DNA of 48,209 bases from contig NZ_BMII01000016.1 in the NCBI RefSeq assembly GCF_014641855.1, positions 75,770-123,978 of the forward strand. Direction: 5' to 3'. Numbering within the stretch: position 1 is the first letter of the stretch; each line of letters opens with the position of its first letter. Position numbers and translations under genes: made by a program. The DNA is from Shewanella inventionis (GTDB lineage Bacteria; Pseudomonadota; Gammaproteobacteria; Enterobacterales; Shewanellaceae). Of this stretch, positions 27,382 through 36,323 are shown piece after piece. The notes below the pieces were generated by a model. That model searched no databases. It was not told the origin of the DNA and was given only the letters and a program-made list of their open reading frames with translations.

Positions 27382-28461
27382 ATGTCCATTAGTACTTCAG
27401 TTGCTTTCGTTTTTTGCCTTTCTTTTATGAGTTTGTTTGTTTTCAGAAAATGGGCCAAACGTGTCGGTTTAGTGGACAAACCAAATGAGCGCAAACATCA
27501 TGTGGGCCAAATCCCGTTAGTGGGCGGTATTTCGATATACAGCACACTCATGATCGCCTTATTTATGCTTTTCCCGATCACCAACGCCTTACTCCTGTAT
27601 GTTGCATGTTCAACAGTGCTTATTGTGCTAGGTGCGCTTGATGACAAGTACGATTTAAGCTTTAAATCGCGCTTGATTGTTCAAGCGGGTATTTCCCTAG
27701 CGATGATGTTAATTGGCTACAAGAGCTTGCATTACCTTGGGGCCATGTTTACTGATACGGCTTTAGTTATTCCTACATACGTAAGCTACATCGTGACTAT
27801 TTTTGCTGTGATTGGGGCAATCAATGCTTTTAATATGGTCGATGGCATTGATGGGCTGCTCGGCGGGCTTGCTTCGGTTACATTCTCAGCCCTTGGTGTG
27901 ATGTTTTATCTTGCTGGCAATGCAACCCTTGCCACTTTTTGCTTATTATTTGTTTGTGCAATGCTCCCATACATTATGCTTAATTTAGGTTTTCCTCTAG
28001 GCCGCCGTTTTAAGGTGTTCATGGGGGATGCGGGAAGCATGTTTATCGGTTTCACGGCGATTTGGTTATTGATTGATGCAAGCCAGGGGCAAGAGCAGCT
28101 GGTTATTCGGCCTGTGACAGCGTTATGGTTTATTGCATTACCATTAATGGATATGGTTTGCATCATGGCGCGAAGGATCAAAAAAGGACAGTCACCTTTT
28201 AAACCTGATAGAGAGCATTTACATCATATTTGCCAACGCATAGGCCTTTCACCTGCTCAATCTTTACTTTTTATTTGTTTTTTATCGGCTGTGATGGCTG
28301 GGGTAGGGGTGTTGTCAGAGCTATATAGCGTGCCTGAATCCATTATGTTTTTTTCTTTTTTGTTTACATTTGCTATTTACTACAGTGTTATCGCCAATAT
28401 TTGGCGAATAATTGCGCTTTTACACAAACACTTCCAGTTTACAAAGCCGTCACATGAATGA
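27382..28461 (+). CDS. wecA: WecA-type undecaprenyl-phosphate sugar-1-phosphate transferase, copy 1
   Basis: The roughly 359-residue polytopic membrane enzyme of the WecA/MraY superfamily transfers GlcNAc-1-P (or a related sugar phosphate) to undecaprenyl phosphate, the priming step of O-antigen synthesis. Motifs are DKPNERKHHVGQIPLVGGIS near 31, LGALDDKYDL near 80, NAFNMVDGIDGLLGG with the catalytic Asp near 150, MGDAGSMFIGF near 213 and the cytoplasmic KPDREHLHHIC near 275. I choose ATG 27382; the frame upstream reads through the terminator region and is not conserved-looking. About 11 membrane segments are expected. Confidence 0.92.
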   Translation: MSISTSVAFVFCLSFMSLFVFRKWAKRVGLVDKPNERKHHVGQIPLVGGISIYSTLMIALFMLFPITNALLLYVACSTVLIVLGALDDKYDLSFKSRLIVQAGISLAMMLIGYKSLHYLGAMFTDTALVIPTYVSYIVTIFAVIGAINAFNMVDGIDGLLGGLASVTFSALGVMFYLAGNATLATFCLLFVCAMLPYIMLNLGFPLGRRFKVFMGDAGSMFIGFTAIWLLIDASQGQEQLVIRPVTALWFIALPLMDMVCIMARRIKKGQSPFKPDREHLHHICQRIGLSPAQSLLFICFLSAVMAGVGVLSELYSVPESIMFFSFLFTFAIYYSVIANIWRIIALLHKHFQFTKPSHE

Positions 28462-28592
28462 CATATTGCTTAAGTAACCTCGTTAGTACTCACAAAGTTA
28501 ATTATCGCAATTTTGAAAGAAGTGTTAGTATTGTAAAGATTGACCTTTAAACCTGTTACTGTGTTTTTCTATAACACCTTAAGGATGAGATA

Positions 28593-29666
28593 ATGGATTA
28601 TTTTATTCCGTTTATTACCGCTTTTATGCTCAGTTTTGCTGCGATTTTAGTCTTTAACCCGATTGCTGCAAAAGTGGGTTTGTTAGATCTCCCAAATGAG
28701 CGAAAATGCCATGAAGGTGCCATACCACTCATTGGTGGTGTGTCGATCTTTTTCAGTGTTCTTTTGGCTTCCAGTCTGTTTATTCAAGAGAGCCAGACCC
28801 TCAATTTGTATCTTATTTCAGCGTCATTAATTTTATTTATTGGTGTGCTGGATGATCGCTACGACCTTTCTGTTCGTGTTCGCCTTGTCGCGCAAGTCAT
28901 TGTTGCTTCTATACTCATATTTGGTGCTGGTTTTTATTTGAGTAGTTTGGGTGACATCTTCTACTTTTTTGAGTTTAAGCTGGGATATGTTGGCATTCTT
29001 GTCACCGTAATTGCTGTTATCGGGTGTATCAACGCGTTTAACATGGTTGATGGCATTGACGGCCTTGCAGGTATGCTAAGCCTGGTGACGTTTTCATCCT
29101 TAGCGTTGCTATTTTATCGTGCTGATAATGAGTGGTTTTTAATTCCGTTGCTGTTTGACGCAGCAATTATTGCCTATTTATTTTTTAACCTGCGCTGGCC
29201 TTTTGCTTCGCTACAAAAAATCTTTATGGGTGATGCAGGCAGCATGCTAATTGGTTTGACTGTGGTGTGGTTGTTAGTGCTTGGCACTCAATCCAATAAT
29301 GTGCATGGATTGACCGCATCGAGTGATGTCATTTTCTCTCCTGTCACCGCTTTGTACCTGATTGCCATTCCATTAATGGACATGGCAGCCATTATGTATC
29401 GACGTGTGAAAAAGGGGCATTCGCCGTTTAAACCTGACAGAGATCATTTGCATCATATTTTTGAACGTGCAGGCTATAACCGTAAACAAACACTGATCCG
29501 CATCACGTTATTGTCTTTGCTTTTGGCCTTGTTCGGGATAGCTGGCGAGTTTTATTCTGTTCCTCAATGGGTTATGTTTTCTGTATTTATTGCATTATTT
29601 ATTGCTTACAACTGGGCCTTAGCACATGTTTGGCAAATTATTACCTGGTTGAAACGTAATGACTAA
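28593..29666 (+). CDS. wecA: WecA-type undecaprenyl-phosphate sugar-1-phosphate transferase, copy 2
   Basis: The 357-residue paralogue of the preceding gene has the same landmarks: DLPNERKCHEGAIPLIGGVS, VLDDRYDLS, NAFNMVDGIDGLAGML, MGDAGSMLIGLT and KPDRDHLHHIFERAGY. All catalytic motifs are intact, so both copies look functional. Identity between the two is clearly partial, so this is not a recent duplication. One could prime the O-unit and the other ECA-like or another glycan; or the pair may differ in sugar-phosphate choice. A 131-base gap with no strong promoter separates them. Confidence 0.92.
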   Translation: MDYFIPFITAFMLSFAAILVFNPIAAKVGLLDLPNERKCHEGAIPLIGGVSIFFSVLLASSLFIQESQTLNLYLISASLILFIGVLDDRYDLSVRVRLVAQVIVASILIFGAGFYLSSLGDIFYFFEFKLGYVGILVTVIAVIGCINAFNMVDGIDGLAGMLSLVTFSSLALLFYRADNEWFLIPLLFDAAIIAYLFFNLRWPFASLQKIFMGDAGSMLIGLTVVWLLVLGTQSNNVHGLTASSDVIFSPVTALYLIAIPLMDMAAIMYRRVKKGHSPFKPDRDHLHHIFERAGYNRKQTLIRITLLSLLLALFGIAGEFYSVPQWVMFSVFIALFIAYNWALAHVWQIITWLKRND

Positions 29667-29711
29667 CTGTTAACGTTATGCGTCTAAGAATTAATATATA
29701 AGGTTTTATTG

Positions 29712-30590
29712 ATGAAAGTTGTTATTCCTGTGGCGGGCCTTGGGACTCGCATGTTACCTGCAACCAAAGCGATTCCTAAAGAGATGTTGCCTTTGGTTGA
29801 TAAGCCGTTAATCCAGTACATTGTTGATGAGTGTGTGGCAGCGGGCGTTAAAGAGATTATATTGGTGACGCACGCCAGTAAAAATGCCATTGAAAACCAC
29901 TTTGATAAGTCTTTTGAACTTGAGTCAACGCTAGAGAAGCGAGTTAAACGTCAGTTACTTGAAGAAGTGCAGGCCATTTGTCCAAAAGATGTGACCATTA
30001 TGCACGTGCGTCAAGGTGAGGCGAAAGGCCTTGGTCATGCGGTATTATGTGCGCAACCTTGTATTGGTAATAATCCATTTGCAGTAGTGTTACCTGACGT
30101 GATTTTAGACGCGTATACAGCAGACCCAAAAACTGAAAACTTAGCGGCAATGATTGCCCGTTACAGAACCAGTTTTGCTAGCCAAATTATGGTTGCGCCA
30201 GTGCCTGATGATGAAGTAAACAAGTATGGTATTGCTGATTGCAATGGTGTTGAGATTGCCCCTGGAGATTCGGCAAAAATTTCTGCCATGATAGAAAAAC
30301 CAGCCGTTGGCGAAGCACCATCTAACCTTGCTGTGGTTGGTCGTTATGTATTGTCAGAAAAAATCTGGCGATTATTAGCTAAAACCCCAGCCGGTGCAGG
30401 GGATGAAATTCAATTAACTGACGCCATCGATATGCTGATTGAGCAAGATACAGTTGAAGCCTTTAACATGACAGGCAAGTCACACGATTGTGGTGACAAA
30501 CTTGGTTACATGGCCGCATTTGTCGAATACGGCTTACGTGACGCCAAACTCGGTGCAGAATTTAAAGAACGTATCGCAAAAATGCTCTAG
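29712..30590 (+). CDS. galU: UTP-glucose-1-phosphate uridylyltransferase
   Basis: The 292-residue GalU makes UDP-glucose, the precursor for Ugd and many glycans. Signatures are [20 protein letters not shown] (residues 4-23), [29 protein letters not shown] near 105, LPDVILD near 130 and the [21 protein letters not shown]-terminal motif. Length is normal. ATG at 29712 is preferred to the TTG one codon upstream. It is the last sugar gene before CTAG repeats resume. Confidence 0.95.
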   Translation: MKVVIPVAGLGTRMLPATKAIPKEMLPLVDKPLIQYIVDECVAAGVKEIILVTHASKNAIENHFDKSFELESTLEKRVKRQLLEEVQAICPKDVTIMHVRQGEAKGLGHAVLCAQPCIGNNPFAVVLPDVILDAYTADPKTENLAAMIARYRTSFASQIMVAPVPDDEVNKYGIADCNGVEIAPGDSAKISAMIEKPAVGEAPSNLAVVGRYVLSEKIWRLLAKTPAGAGDEIQLTDAIDMLIEQDTVEAFNMTGKSHDCGDKLGYMAAFVEYGLRDAKLGAEFKERIAKML

Positions 30591-30591
30591 C

Positions 30592-30845
30592 TGGGTGCGA
30601 GGTCGCTTCGCTGCTAGGTTAACAGAAGGGCGCAACTCTGCTAGAACCTAGAAGGACGAAGTCCGCCCTCAGACGAACTTGCGAGTTCCTAGACCCTAGT
30701 ACCTAGAAGGACGAAGTCCGCTCTCCGGCGAGCTTGCGAGTTCCTAGAACCTAGAACCTAGAACCTAGAACCTAGAACCTAGAACCTAGAACCTAGAACC
30801 TAGAACCTAGAACCTGACTTCGTCACTGCTAGACGCTTCGCTTAT
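30592..30845. repeat. CTAG mosaic with ten perfect CTAGAAC heptads
   Basis: Positions 30744-30813 are ten consecutive copies of ctagaac. The flanks carry ggacgaagtcc and gcgagcttgcgag mini-hairpins and, at the end, gacttcgtcactgctagacg. A 7-base CTAG periodicity also occurs at 1442-1465, 6803-6824 and 6932-6960 with other trinucleotides. No coding potential is apparent. Confidence 0.93.
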
Positions 30846-30861
30846 AAACGGTAAAAATAGG

Positions 30862-31251
30862 ATGGGGATGATAGATTTTATCGTTAACTTAGCCAAGCTT
30901 AATGAAGACATTGAGCTTGTATGGTTATATGGCTCTCAAGCTCAGGGAACCGCACACTCAGAAAGTGATGTTGATTTAGCCATAGCGTTTAAGAATCATA
31001 CTCTCCCTGCTTTATCACTTAAATCTCGCCCCGAATGTATAGCAATAGAGTGGGCAGAAGAGTTAAACATGCCTCTCGATAAATTGAGTATCGTTGATAT
31101 TAATCGCATACCTATTGCGCTCGCTTTTAATGTGATTGAATATGGCCAATTGGTATACAACAATAACCCACTGCGCGTTTATCAAGAAGAAAACCGCATT
31201 CGTTCTATGTTTGAGTATCAATTGATGCAAAGCAAACGCGAGGCAGAATGA
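30862..31251 (+). CDS. mntA: MntA-type nucleotidyltransferase antitoxin
   Basis: The 129-residue minimal nucleotidyltransferase has WLYGSQAQGTAHSESDVDLA (residues 23-42), which contains the GSx10DxD catalytic signature intact. In characterised HepT/MntA (type VII) pairs this protein adds AMP to the HEPN toxin and so neutralises it. The next gene encodes the HEPN partner and overlaps by four bases, the normal order. The pair lies between galU and glmM and is flanked by CTAG repeats on both sides, so it probably inserted into, or was captured by, the repeat-filled gap. The ATG at 30862 has a poor ribosome site; an ATG at 30868 is possible. Confidence 0.9.
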   Translation: MGMIDFIVNLAKLNEDIELVWLYGSQAQGTAHSESDVDLAIAFKNHTLPALSLKSRPECIAIEWAEELNMPLDKLSIVDINRIPIALAFNVIEYGQLVYNNNPLRVYQEENRIRSMFEYQLMQSKREAE

Positions 31252-31679
31252 TGAACAAAGGTATTGAGCTATACCTCAATGAAGTCAAAATGCACAAAGC
31301 AATGTATCTCAAAGAACTCGATGAGCTTCGCTTTGATTTAATACATTCAGAACTTAAAAAACGTGACTTCTTAGCGACTGAACGTTTACTGCAAGTTTTC
31401 ACAGAAATGTGCATAGCGCTAGCCAAGCATATGGTGAAAAAGATTCAGGGTCACAGTGTGACCGAAGCTTATCAATCATTCTCCGTTTTAAAGGTGCATA
31501 ACCTGATATCCAGTGATGAATTACGAACTTGGAAACAGATCATTGGCATGCGTAATGGTTTGGTGCACGATTATTTGAATATCGATTTATTGATTATTGA
31601 AGATATTTTGCGCCAAAAGCATTATCAATCCTTGGCCGAATTTACGGATAAGGCTATTCCTTTTTTGCTTTCCGAGTAA
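31248..31679 (+). CDS. hepT: HepT-type HEPN (DUF86) ribonuclease toxin
   Basis: The 143-residue, helical HEPN-domain protein carries the active-site motif Rx4-6H in MRNGLVHDYLNID near residues 100-112 (RNGLVHDY, with the Tyr that MntA modifies in known systems). It is predicted to be an RNase kept inactive by AMPylation. It is coupled to mntA by an ATGATG overlap. The length and motif look intact, so the pair is probably functional. Confidence 0.9.
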   Translation: MMNKGIELYLNEVKMHKAMYLKELDELRFDLIHSELKKRDFLATERLLQVFTEMCIALAKHMVKKIQGHSVTEAYQSFSVLKVHNLISSDELRTWKQIIGMRNGLVHDYLNIDLLIIEDILRQKHYQSLAEFTDKAIPFLLSE

Positions 31680-31689
31680 CCCTCACATC

Positions 31690-31945
31690 GTCGGGGAGGC
31701 TAGGGCGTGACTGCGTCACTTCGAGGGCGCTTCGCTGCTAGATTCTAGAAGGACGAAGTCCGCCCTCCAGTGAGCTTGCGAGTTCCTAGTACTTGAACCC
31801 GTAAGCGAAGCGTTCTGTAATCCGTAATCCGTAATACGTACGTCAACGCATTTAGAACCTAGAAGGACGAAGTCCGCTCTCCGGCGAGCCTGCGAGTTCC
31901 TAGAACCTAGACCCTCTAGCGAGCTTGCGAGCTCCTAGACCCTTC
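31690..31945. repeat. CTAG-linked mini-hairpin mosaic between hepT and glmM
   Basis: Blocks gtgactgcgtcac, ggacgaagtcc, gcgagcttgcgag, cgtaagcgaagcg and repeated aatccgta words recur in the same order as at 4000-4160. The glmM ribosome-binding site follows directly. Confidence 0.88.
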
Positions 31946-31963
31946 TTTATTTTTGGAGTTTTT

Positions 31964-33313
31964 ATGAGTCGTAAATATTTTGGTACCGATGGTGTGCGTG
32001 GAAAAGTGGGGACTTTTCCAATTACACCTGATTTTGCAATGAAGCTGGGTTGGGCTGCGGGTACAGTGCTTGCCTCAACTGGTACCAAGGAAGTGTTAAT
32101 TGGTAAAGACACTCGTAGTAGTGGTTATATGTTTGAGTCGGCTATTGAGGCTGGGCTTTCTGCTGCCGGTGTTAACGTGGCATTAATTGGCCCTATGCCA
32201 ACACCTGCGGTGGCGTATTTAGCCTCAACCTTTAGAGCTGATGCGGGTGTGGTAATTAGCGCATCGCACAATCCCCATTACGATAACGGCATTAAGTTTT
32301 TCTCTAACTCTGGCACTAAGCTTAATGACGAGCAAGAGCTTGAAATCGAGGCGCTACTCGATCAGGCGTTAAACCACAATGCAATGCAGTGTGTGTCTTC
32401 TGAGTTACTCGGTAAAGTGCGCCGTATTACCGACGCCGCAGGCCGTTATATTGAGTTTTGCAAGGGCGTATTTGCTAAAGATTTAACCTTAGCGGGAATG
32501 AAGATTGTGGTCGACAGCGCCAATGGTGCGGCTTACCACATTGCGCCGAATGTTTACCGCGAGTTAGGTGCTGAAGTGATCAGCATTAATGACAAACCGG
32601 ATGGGGTGAACATTAACGATCACTGCGGTGCGACCCATCTAGACAGCCTACAAACCGCAGTAATGGTTCACGAGGCCGATTTAGGTATTGCACTTGACGG
32701 CGATGCTGACCGCATTATGTTTGTTGATCACAACGGCCATGTGGTTGACGGCGACCAAATTTTATACATCTTAGCCCGCGCCGCTAAACGTAAAGGTACA
32801 TTACAAGGCGGGGTTGTTGGCACCTTAATGTCTAACCTTGGCCTTGAATTGGCGTTAAAAGAGATGGACATTCCTTTTAAACGCGCCAAAGTGGGCGACC
32901 GTTATGTGGTTGAGCAATTAAAAGAAACCGGTTGGAAACTCGGCGGCGAAGGCTCTGGCCACATTTTGCACCTTGATTACGCCTCAACGGGTGATGGAGT
33001 GGTTGCCTCATTATTGGTACTGCAAGCAGTATTAGAGTCTAAACAATCACTAGCAGAACTGGTTTCTGGTATGCAAAAACTGCCACAAGTGCTACTTAAC
33101 GTGCGCTTAACCGCAAACAATGCTGATGAGATTTTAGCGTCAGTCGCCGTTAAACAAGCGGTTATCGAAGCTGAAACCGTTTTAGGTAACAACGGCCGCG
33201 TGTTACTGCGTAAATCTGGCACCGAGCCATTAATCCGCGTAATGGTTGAGTCAACCGACCCAGAAATGTCGCAAACACAGGCTGAGCACATAGCGAAAGC
33301 TGTTCGCAGTTAG
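31964..33313 (+). CDS. glmM: Phosphoglucosamine mutase
   Basis: The 449-residue enzyme interconverts glucosamine-6-P and glucosamine-1-P on the way to UDP-GlcNAc. It begins [15 protein letters not shown]. The phosphoserine loop is [15 protein letters not shown] with Ser near 102, the metal loop is [10 protein letters not shown] near 244, and the C-terminal phosphate-binding motif is [12 protein letters not shown] near 413. The ATG at 31964 has GGAG five bases upstream; a more upstream ATG at 31925 lies in repeat sequence. GlmM is usually next to folP; here it lies at the end of a polysaccharide locus and may be a dedicated copy supplying UDP-GlcNAc for WecA. Confidence 0.94.
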   Translation: MSRKYFGTDGVRGKVGTFPITPDFAMKLGWAAGTVLASTGTKEVLIGKDTRSSGYMFESAIEAGLSAAGVNVALIGPMPTPAVAYLASTFRADAGVVISASHNPHYDNGIKFFSNSGTKLNDEQELEIEALLDQALNHNAMQCVSSELLGKVRRITDAAGRYIEFCKGVFAKDLTLAGMKIVVDSANGAAYHIAPNVYRELGAEVISINDKPDGVNINDHCGATHLDSLQTAVMVHEADLGIALDGDADRIMFVDHNGHVVDGDQILYILARAAKRKGTLQGGVVGTLMSNLGLELALKEMDIPFKRAKVGDRYVVEQLKETGWKLGGEGSGHILHLDYASTGDGVVASLLVLQAVLESKQSLAELVSGMQKLPQVLLNVRLTANNADEILASVAVKQAVIEAETVLGNNGRVLLRKSGTEPLIRVMVESTDPEMSQTQAEHIAKAVRS

Positions 33314-33610
33314 GTTCCAGGGCGCTTCGCTTCTAGGTGCTAGGACGTGACTTCGTCACTTCGAGGACGCTGCGCTTCTAGATTCTAGAAGGACGAAGTC
33401 CGCTCTCCGGCGAGCCTGCGAGTTCCTAGCACTTAAACCCGTAAGCACAGCGTTCTATAATCCGTAAGCCGTCAACGGTTTTAAGACTTACAAAAACACC
33501 TGGATCCCTGATAAAAGATCTCAGGGATGACAAGCGGGTTGAACCTAGAACCTAGCAGGACGAAGTCCGCTCTCTTGCAGTTCCTAGAACCTAGTTCCTA
33601 GAGCGCTTCA
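33314..33610. repeat. CTAG mosaic including a partial 154-bp repeat
   Basis: Mini-hairpin blocks are followed at 33483-33540 by the second half of the 154-bp unit (the atccctga/tctcagggat hairpin). This is the last CTAG repeat in the window; none is seen further right. Confidence 0.88.
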
Positions 33611-33620
33611 CATAAAACAT

Positions 33621-33655
33621 AAAAACAGGTGATTGCTTAGCAATCACCTGTTTTT
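33621..33655. terminator. Perfect bidirectional terminator
   Basis: A 16-bp perfect stem (aaaaacaggtgattgc with its complement, loop tta) ends in T5 on either strand. It can end the glmM transcript and shields it from leftward transcription. It marks the right limit of the polysaccharide locus. Confidence 0.93.
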
Positions 33656-33660
33656 GTTTG

Positions 33661-33906
33661 TGCGCTTTTAAACAAAAAATTTATTACGATGATATTTACT
33701 CATGCTGCTCTCAATAGTGAAACGATAGTGCAATTATTCGGGCAATTAAGAAAAAATATCCATTCAATTACAAGTAGCACTCGTCAGCTTTACGCGATCG
33801 AATCGAAACCTAGCGCAGATCTGATTATGGCCTTAACTTTCAGAACCGTGCAAAATTAACAGTGTTAGCCAGTTACAAATATGTACTTCTCTTGGAAGGG
33901 ATACAA
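33661..33906. other. Gap upstream of a small zinc-ribbon gene
   Basis: About 245 bases with no recognisable gene, repeat or strong promoter. Confidence 0.35.
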
Positions 33907-34167
33907 ATGAAAGATCTTCACTATTGCGAAAACATGAAATTAGTAGATGCTTGGTATGAACATGACGAAGGTTGCTTCATTTTAAATTTAAATAGAGTGG
34001 CAACAGAAATTGATCTTCAGGAAAATCACTACTTAGAAGAAGTTGGCCAAATTATCGAAACAATAGCAATAAAAGTACGCTATTGTCCCTATTGTGGAAA
34101 AAAGGTTGATGGAGCCAGCACTTCATTGTCACCTTCATTCGTGCACTATGACTTTTCTAAGTGGTAA
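33907..34167 (+). CDS. Small hypothetical protein with a zinc-ribbon motif
   Basis: The 86-residue protein starts at ATG 33907 with a strong ribosome site GGAAGGG seven bases upstream; the longer frame from GTG 33862 lacks one. It ends with a RYCPYCGKKVDG motif near residues 59-70, half of a zinc-ribbon, and further Cys at about 7 and 24. It is acidic in the first half (WYEHDEGCF). I do not recognise the family; a small metal-binding or regulatory protein is possible. It is orphaned between the terminator and the convergent hipA. Confidence 0.55.
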   Translation: MKDLHYCENMKLVDAWYEHDEGCFILNLNRVATEIDLQENHYLEEVGQIIETIAIKVRYCPYCGKKVDGASTSLSPSFVHYDFSKW

Positions 34168-34257
34168 TTAAACAATGTGTGTAATCCGCAGCTGTGTTTG
34201 TTGGCTACGCCGTTGGTCATCCCCCTCTAAAAAAACGATTTCACTAAGTTGACGTCT

Positions 34258-35583
34258 CTATACTTCAATATTAGGGATTTCAACTGCTTGAGCTTTTAAA
34301 TACTCGGTTCTTGTCAGTATGTTGTCACTCAGTTGCTGAAAATACTTAATATCATTATCAGACAAATGAGATTGAGTTTGTAAACTTTTAATCAACGACC
34401 CAGTCGATAGTTGTTTTATCAATTTATTTGCTAATTCAATCAATAGCCTAGATAACAGTTTCTTATCGATATCACATGTTTCTGCGAAATCAGCCAGTTG
34501 ATACGCATGAATATGGTCGGGGTCAAACTCATCACCTATAGCCATCGCTAACCTGTGTTTAAATTGAGGGAACAAAGCGATATTGACGAGATCATAAGCT
34601 GGAGTGAATCGTGCATTATTTCTATCAAAGAATAATGAAACGTTCTTGCCATGACTGTCGTAGTTGCTGATCATTAAATTAAACAGTTGCCAGTTTATAA
34701 GCCATTGCTTACTTTCAATTGGGGAAGACATATGTCCAGTGAATTCAAATAACTTTTCTAAGCTAGCGCCATCTCGAATATGTTGAACATCTCTTCCATC
34801 ACCCAAGTTTCGCTCATATTTGTAGTCTCTTGGTAAATTCAATGCCTGGCAGCCATCGATAACATGACGTCTCATTACTTTGTTGGCGTCGGCAACATAT
34901 TTGCGGTCGAATCGTTTTACGATGAGTGATGGGTGAGGTCCAAAATGTCTATACTCAACATCAGCAGTTGGCAATCCAACTGCACTAGAGAGCTTCATAC
35001 AAAAAAACTCGTTTAAGACGAGATTTGGACAGTTTCTCTTTTCAAATTTTATAATATGGGTAGAGCAGAGTGACCCATCTCCAAAGCCAATATTGCCTTT
35101 CTCATCAATAAAAACATTTAGTTTATCTTGAACTCCGGCCACGCTGAGACGTGGCTTATCGTCCCATGTGAGTAGGCCCAATTCTTCTTTATTGTCGAGT
35201 CTTGTAATGAGCTCTTCTTCTTCAAGTATTCTAAATGACGGCTGGTTGTGTTCTTCTAATGACGGTAAAAATGTCACTGCGCCTGCTAAGTCATTTCCAA
35301 TGGCACGGACTTGTGAATAAACATTTTTCTCTGAAACACCCAGATTTTCAGCCAAAAGTTTTCTTGCTTCACCTTCAGGCAAGGCATTATCTAGAAAGCT
35401 GTACGCGACTTCTGGTGAGTGTTGATTATCCAGTGATAAATGGGGGGAGATAGCAAAACCTTCGGTTTGCCACAGTGGTGAATAACTCAGTTTTAATAAG
35501 TTGGTCGTGTTATCTAAAGATAAATGTCCAATCACTTGATCAGCGTATTTGATGTCTAGCCTGTATGCGTTAGCTTTTATCAT
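34258..35583 (-). CDS. hipA: HipA-type serine/threonine kinase toxin
   Basis: The product is about 441 residues. The N-terminal couple domain (IGHLSLDNTTNLLKLSYSPL) is followed by the kinase fold. SVAGVQDKLN near 146 is the loop whose Ser is autophosphorylated in E. coli HipA, HIIKFEKR near 170 the ATP-binding strand, NYDSHGKN near 307 the catalytic Asp/Asn motif and PAYDLVNIA near 330 the metal-binding Asp. All are intact. Known HipA phosphorylates GltX and causes dormancy. The ATG at 35583 lies two bases after the hipB stop, better than a GTG at 35595 inside hipB. Confidence 0.92.
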   Translation of the reverse strand: MIKANAYRLDIKYADQVIGHLSLDNTTNLLKLSYSPLWQTEGFAISPHLSLDNQHSPEVAYSFLDNALPEGEARKLLAENLGVSEKNVYSQVRAIGNDLAGAVTFLPSLEEHNQPSFRILEEEELITRLDNKEELGLLTWDDKPRLSVAGVQDKLNVFIDEKGNIGFGDGSLCSTHIIKFEKRNCPNLVLNEFFCMKLSSAVGLPTADVEYRHFGPHPSLIVKRFDRKYVADANKVMRRHVIDGCQALNLPRDYKYERNLGDGRDVQHIRDGASLEKLFEFTGHMSSPIESKQWLINWQLFNLMISNYDSHGKNVSLFFDRNNARFTPAYDLVNIALFPQFKHRLAMAIGDEFDPDHIHAYQLADFAETCDIDKKLLSRLLIELANKLIKQLSTGSLIKSLQTQSHLSDNDIKYFQQLSDNILTRTEYLKAQAVEIPNIEV

Positions 35584-35585
35584 AT

Positions 35586-35876
35586 CTAAACCCACTCATC
35601 AAAAGGTGATGATATCTTTTCTAAAGGGGTTAATTCTTTAGAGGTTAGCTTAATACCTAATCCGTTTAAAACAGAAAATACCGCTGATAAAGTACAGTTT
35701 GAATTTCCGTTTTCAATACGTGATAAAGTATTAATACCAATTCCGCATAGCGCGGCGCAGTCTGCTAACTTTAGGCCGAGTTCAGTTCTTTTTGCTTTGA
35801 TGAGTTGGCCCAGAACGGCTGCATTATCTATGAATGCAGCGCTAGGCATTTTTGAAGCTGTTACTTTCTTAGCCAT
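35586..35876 (-). CDS. hipB: HipB-type XRE antitoxin and autorepressor
   Basis: The 96-residue helix-turn-helix protein (KAKRTELGLKLADCAALCGI, then GINTLSRIENGNSNCTLS) has a typical XRE domain and a C-terminal extension. ATG at 35876 has AAGG eight bases upstream and is preferred to a GTG at 35903 that would lie in an operator. As in known hipBA operons the antitoxin comes first and should repress through operators just upstream, three of which are visible. Confidence 0.9.
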   Translation of the reverse strand: MAKKVTASKMPSAAFIDNAAVLGQLIKAKRTELGLKLADCAALCGIGINTLSRIENGNSNCTLSAVFSVLNGLGIKLTSKELTPLEKISSPFDEWV

Positions 35877-35897
35877 CAATCGAACCTTACTAAAAAT

Positions 35898-36017
35898 AAT
35901 CACCGATTTCAGTGATTATAGATCGATTTCAGTAACTTTTAAATATATTCACCGATAAGGGTGATTATATTACTCTCGTGAAATGCACCACCAATAAATA
36001 ACCGATAGTGGTGATTA
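35898..36017. promoter_or_regulatory. Three operator-like palindromes upstream of hipBA
   Basis: Related palindromes occur at 35898-35918 (aatcaccgatttcagtgatt), 35947-35968 (ttcaccgataagggtgatta) and about 35997-36017 (aaccgatagtggtgatta). All have the form (T)CACCGAT-n-GGTGA with about 50-base spacing. They are probably HipB binding sites overlapping the hipBA promoter. Confidence 0.78.
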
Positions 36018-36146
36018 ATTGGCTGTTCAACAAATATTCACTCCAGCGGCAATCTATTTCAATGTTGATTTTTGTTGAGTTGCTTTAATTTAATATGTGA
36101 GAGGGAAGAGGCGGCAACGCCTCACCCTACTCGATGTGCGCTTTTA

Positions 36147-36308
36147 ATACCAATCGGCACAAAAACGTGATCATACTTACTGGTTAACATCGCTTATAAC
36201 TTCGTAAGAAATTTTGAAGTTAGAACAACTACCTAGCTGCAATTTCTGCCTTGTTCTAAGCGATTTTTCCTACGCAATCTCTGATCACTTATTTATCCTG
36301 ATTGGTAT
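36147..36308. mobile_element. MITE-like element, about 162 bp
   Basis: The ends are imperfect inverted repeats: ataccaatcggcacaaaaac then gtgatca at the left, and tgatcac then ttatcctgattggtat at the right. The interior is non-coding and partly self-complementary (cgcttataac, gttctaagcg). Non-autonomous elements ending in taccaat are common in marine Gammaproteobacteria. It lies between the hipBA operators and the 565-aa gene. Confidence 0.7.
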
Positions 36309-36323
36309 AAACACAAAAATCAA

